DNA of 5,356 nt. It comes from Candidatus Zixiibacteriota bacterium. GTDB lineage: Bacteria > Zixibacteria > MSB-5A5 > JAABVY01. The stretch lies in contig JAABVY010000159.1 of NCBI GenBank assembly GCA_011777135.1, forward strand, positions 1 to 5,356. Reading direction: 5' to 3'. The position numbers and the translations under genes were made by a program. The first letter of the stretch is position 1. Each line of letters begins with the position of its first letter. The notes below the pieces were generated by a model. The model was not told the DNA's origin, made no database searches, and saw only the letters and a list, made by a program, of their open reading frames with translations. Shown piece by piece: positions 4,582 through 5,356 of the stretch.

Positions 4582-5356
4582 GTGAAAGAATACAAAATCG
4601 AACAGCTGCGAAATATAGGATTGGTCGGGCATGGTACCTCCGGTAAGACATCTTTTGCTGAGGCTATTCTCAATATCGGCGGCGTAACCAGCCGTCTGGG
4701 AAAAGTGGATGAAGGTAATACGGTTTCGGATTATACGGAAGAGGAGATTAACCGCAAAATCTCGATTTCAGCCACCGCCTTGAACATTGAATACAAAGGA
4801 AACAAATTCAATATAATCGATATGCCCGGCTACGCCGATTTTATCGGCGAAGTTGTGGGCGGACTGCGGGTTGCGGATGTGGCCGCGATTTTGTTCGATG
4901 CCACCGGCGGAGTCGAAGTCGGCACCGAAATGGCTTTCCGCTATGCCGACAAATATAATACGCCGCGATGTTTCCTTATAAATAAGATCGAAAAAGAGCA
5001 TGCGGAATTCTCCTCCAAAGTGCAGATTCTGCAGGACTATTTCGGCATCCACGTCATTCCGGTCCAGCTGCCAATCGGCGAAGGCCTGAATTTCAAGGGA
5101 ATTGTGGACCTGATCAAGATGAAAGCGTACAGCTATGATGATACTGGCAATGCTACAGCGATGGATATTCCCGAGGATATGAAATCGGCGGCCCAGGAAG
5201 CTCATGAGAAGCTGATTGAAAACGTGGCCGAAGCTGATGACGCACTGTTGGAGAAGTTCTTTGATGCCGGTGAGCTGTCGCCTGAGGAAATCCAGGCCGG
5301 GCTGAAAAAAGGTATCAGCGAGCAGAATATTTATCCTGTGTTTGCGGTGTCGTCAC
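4582..5356 (+). CDS. fusA: Elongation factor G-like translational GTPase (EF-G2/FusA2 type), 3' end outside window
   Basis: The GTG start gives an open frame to the window edge: 258 codons of an expected roughly 680-700. The product starts MKEYKIEQLRNIGLVG, and only the GTPase domain with its G' insert is visible. G1 is GHGTSGKT (residues 16-23). Switch I has RKISI (58-62), where classical EF-G has RGITI. G3 is DMPGYADF (80-87), where classical EF-G has DTPGHVDF. G4 is NKIE (134-137) in place of NKxD. The stretch VPVQLPIGEG-like at about 160-170 and FKGIVDLIKMKAYSY also match EF-G. PGY and KISI fit my memory of the EF-G-like paralogue family (PRK12740, mycobacterial FusA2), so this is probably the paralogue and not the essential EF-G. 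Its role, whether in translocation, recycling or regulation, is not established here. It is a separate transcription unit with its own promoter, isolated from guaB by a terminator and repeats. Confidence 0.93.
   Translation, partial: MKEYKIEQLRNIGLVGHGTSGKTSFAEAILNIGGVTSRLGKVDEGNTVSDYTEEEINRKISISATALNIEYKGNKFNIIDMPGYADFIGEVVGGLRVADVAAILFDATGGVEVGTEMAFRYADKYNTPRCFLINKIEKEHAEFSSKVQILQDYFGIHVIPVQLPIGEGLNFKGIVDLIKMKAYSYDDTGNATAMDIPEDMKSAAQEAHEKLIENVAEADDALLEKFFDAGELSPEEIQAGLKKGISEQNIYPVFAVSS

Noticed and set aside
4768..5205. 145-codon - strand open frame
   Set aside because: It is antisense to the EF-G-like gene, whose GTPase motifs and ribosome site are clear.

Overview
The window looks like an ordinary bacterial chromosome segment in which every gene I accept is on the + strand. 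It carries bacterial-type tRNAs, Shine-Dalgarno sites, sigma70-like promoters and intrinsic terminators. Base composition is intermediate and start codons include GTG. The mix of an EF-G paralogue, a coiled-coil C4 zinc-ribbon protein and GuaB, with many palindromic intergenic repeats, suggests a deeply branching, mostly uncultivated phylum. Something near Zixibacteria is my guess from memory, not a result.

Layout. Bases 1-777 are the 3' end of a gene for a modular beta-sandwich protein resembling phage tail or surface appendage proteins. A 300-base gap follows that is largely filled by two palindromic elements (799-911 and 919-988). Next is a 102-residue one-helix membrane protein with holin-like architecture (1078-1386), with a near-perfect Shine-Dalgarno and its own terminator (1393-1420). 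A strong promoter (1511-1539) then drives two tandem tRNAs, one with anticodon CAT (CCA encoded) and one tRNA-Val with anticodon CAC (CCA not encoded). A terminator (1820-1851) follows.

Only 23 bases after that terminator comes a COG1579-type coiled-coil zinc-ribbon protein (1875-2585). Next is guaB (2716-4179), encoding full-length IMP dehydrogenase with its CBS pair and preceded by a perfect leader hairpin. The guaB terminator lies inside a larger nested palindrome (4219-4295), and two more palindromes fill most of the remaining gap. The window closes with the first 258 codons of an EF-G-like translational GTPase (4582 onward), which has a clear promoter and Shine-Dalgarno.

How the parts relate. 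From the tRNAs onward this is core information-processing and purine metabolism: tRNA supply, GTP synthesis and a ribosomal GTPase. The first 1.4 kb has a phage-like or accessory character. The most interesting non-coding signal is a pair of composite palindromes with matching outer arms and a related inner hairpin (919-988 and 4219-4295). Each lies near an element ending in a nearly identical CTCRGAATGAC arm, which suggests a dispersed repeat family that has been reused as a terminator after guaB. I see no CRISPR array, transposase or clearly new enzymatic system.
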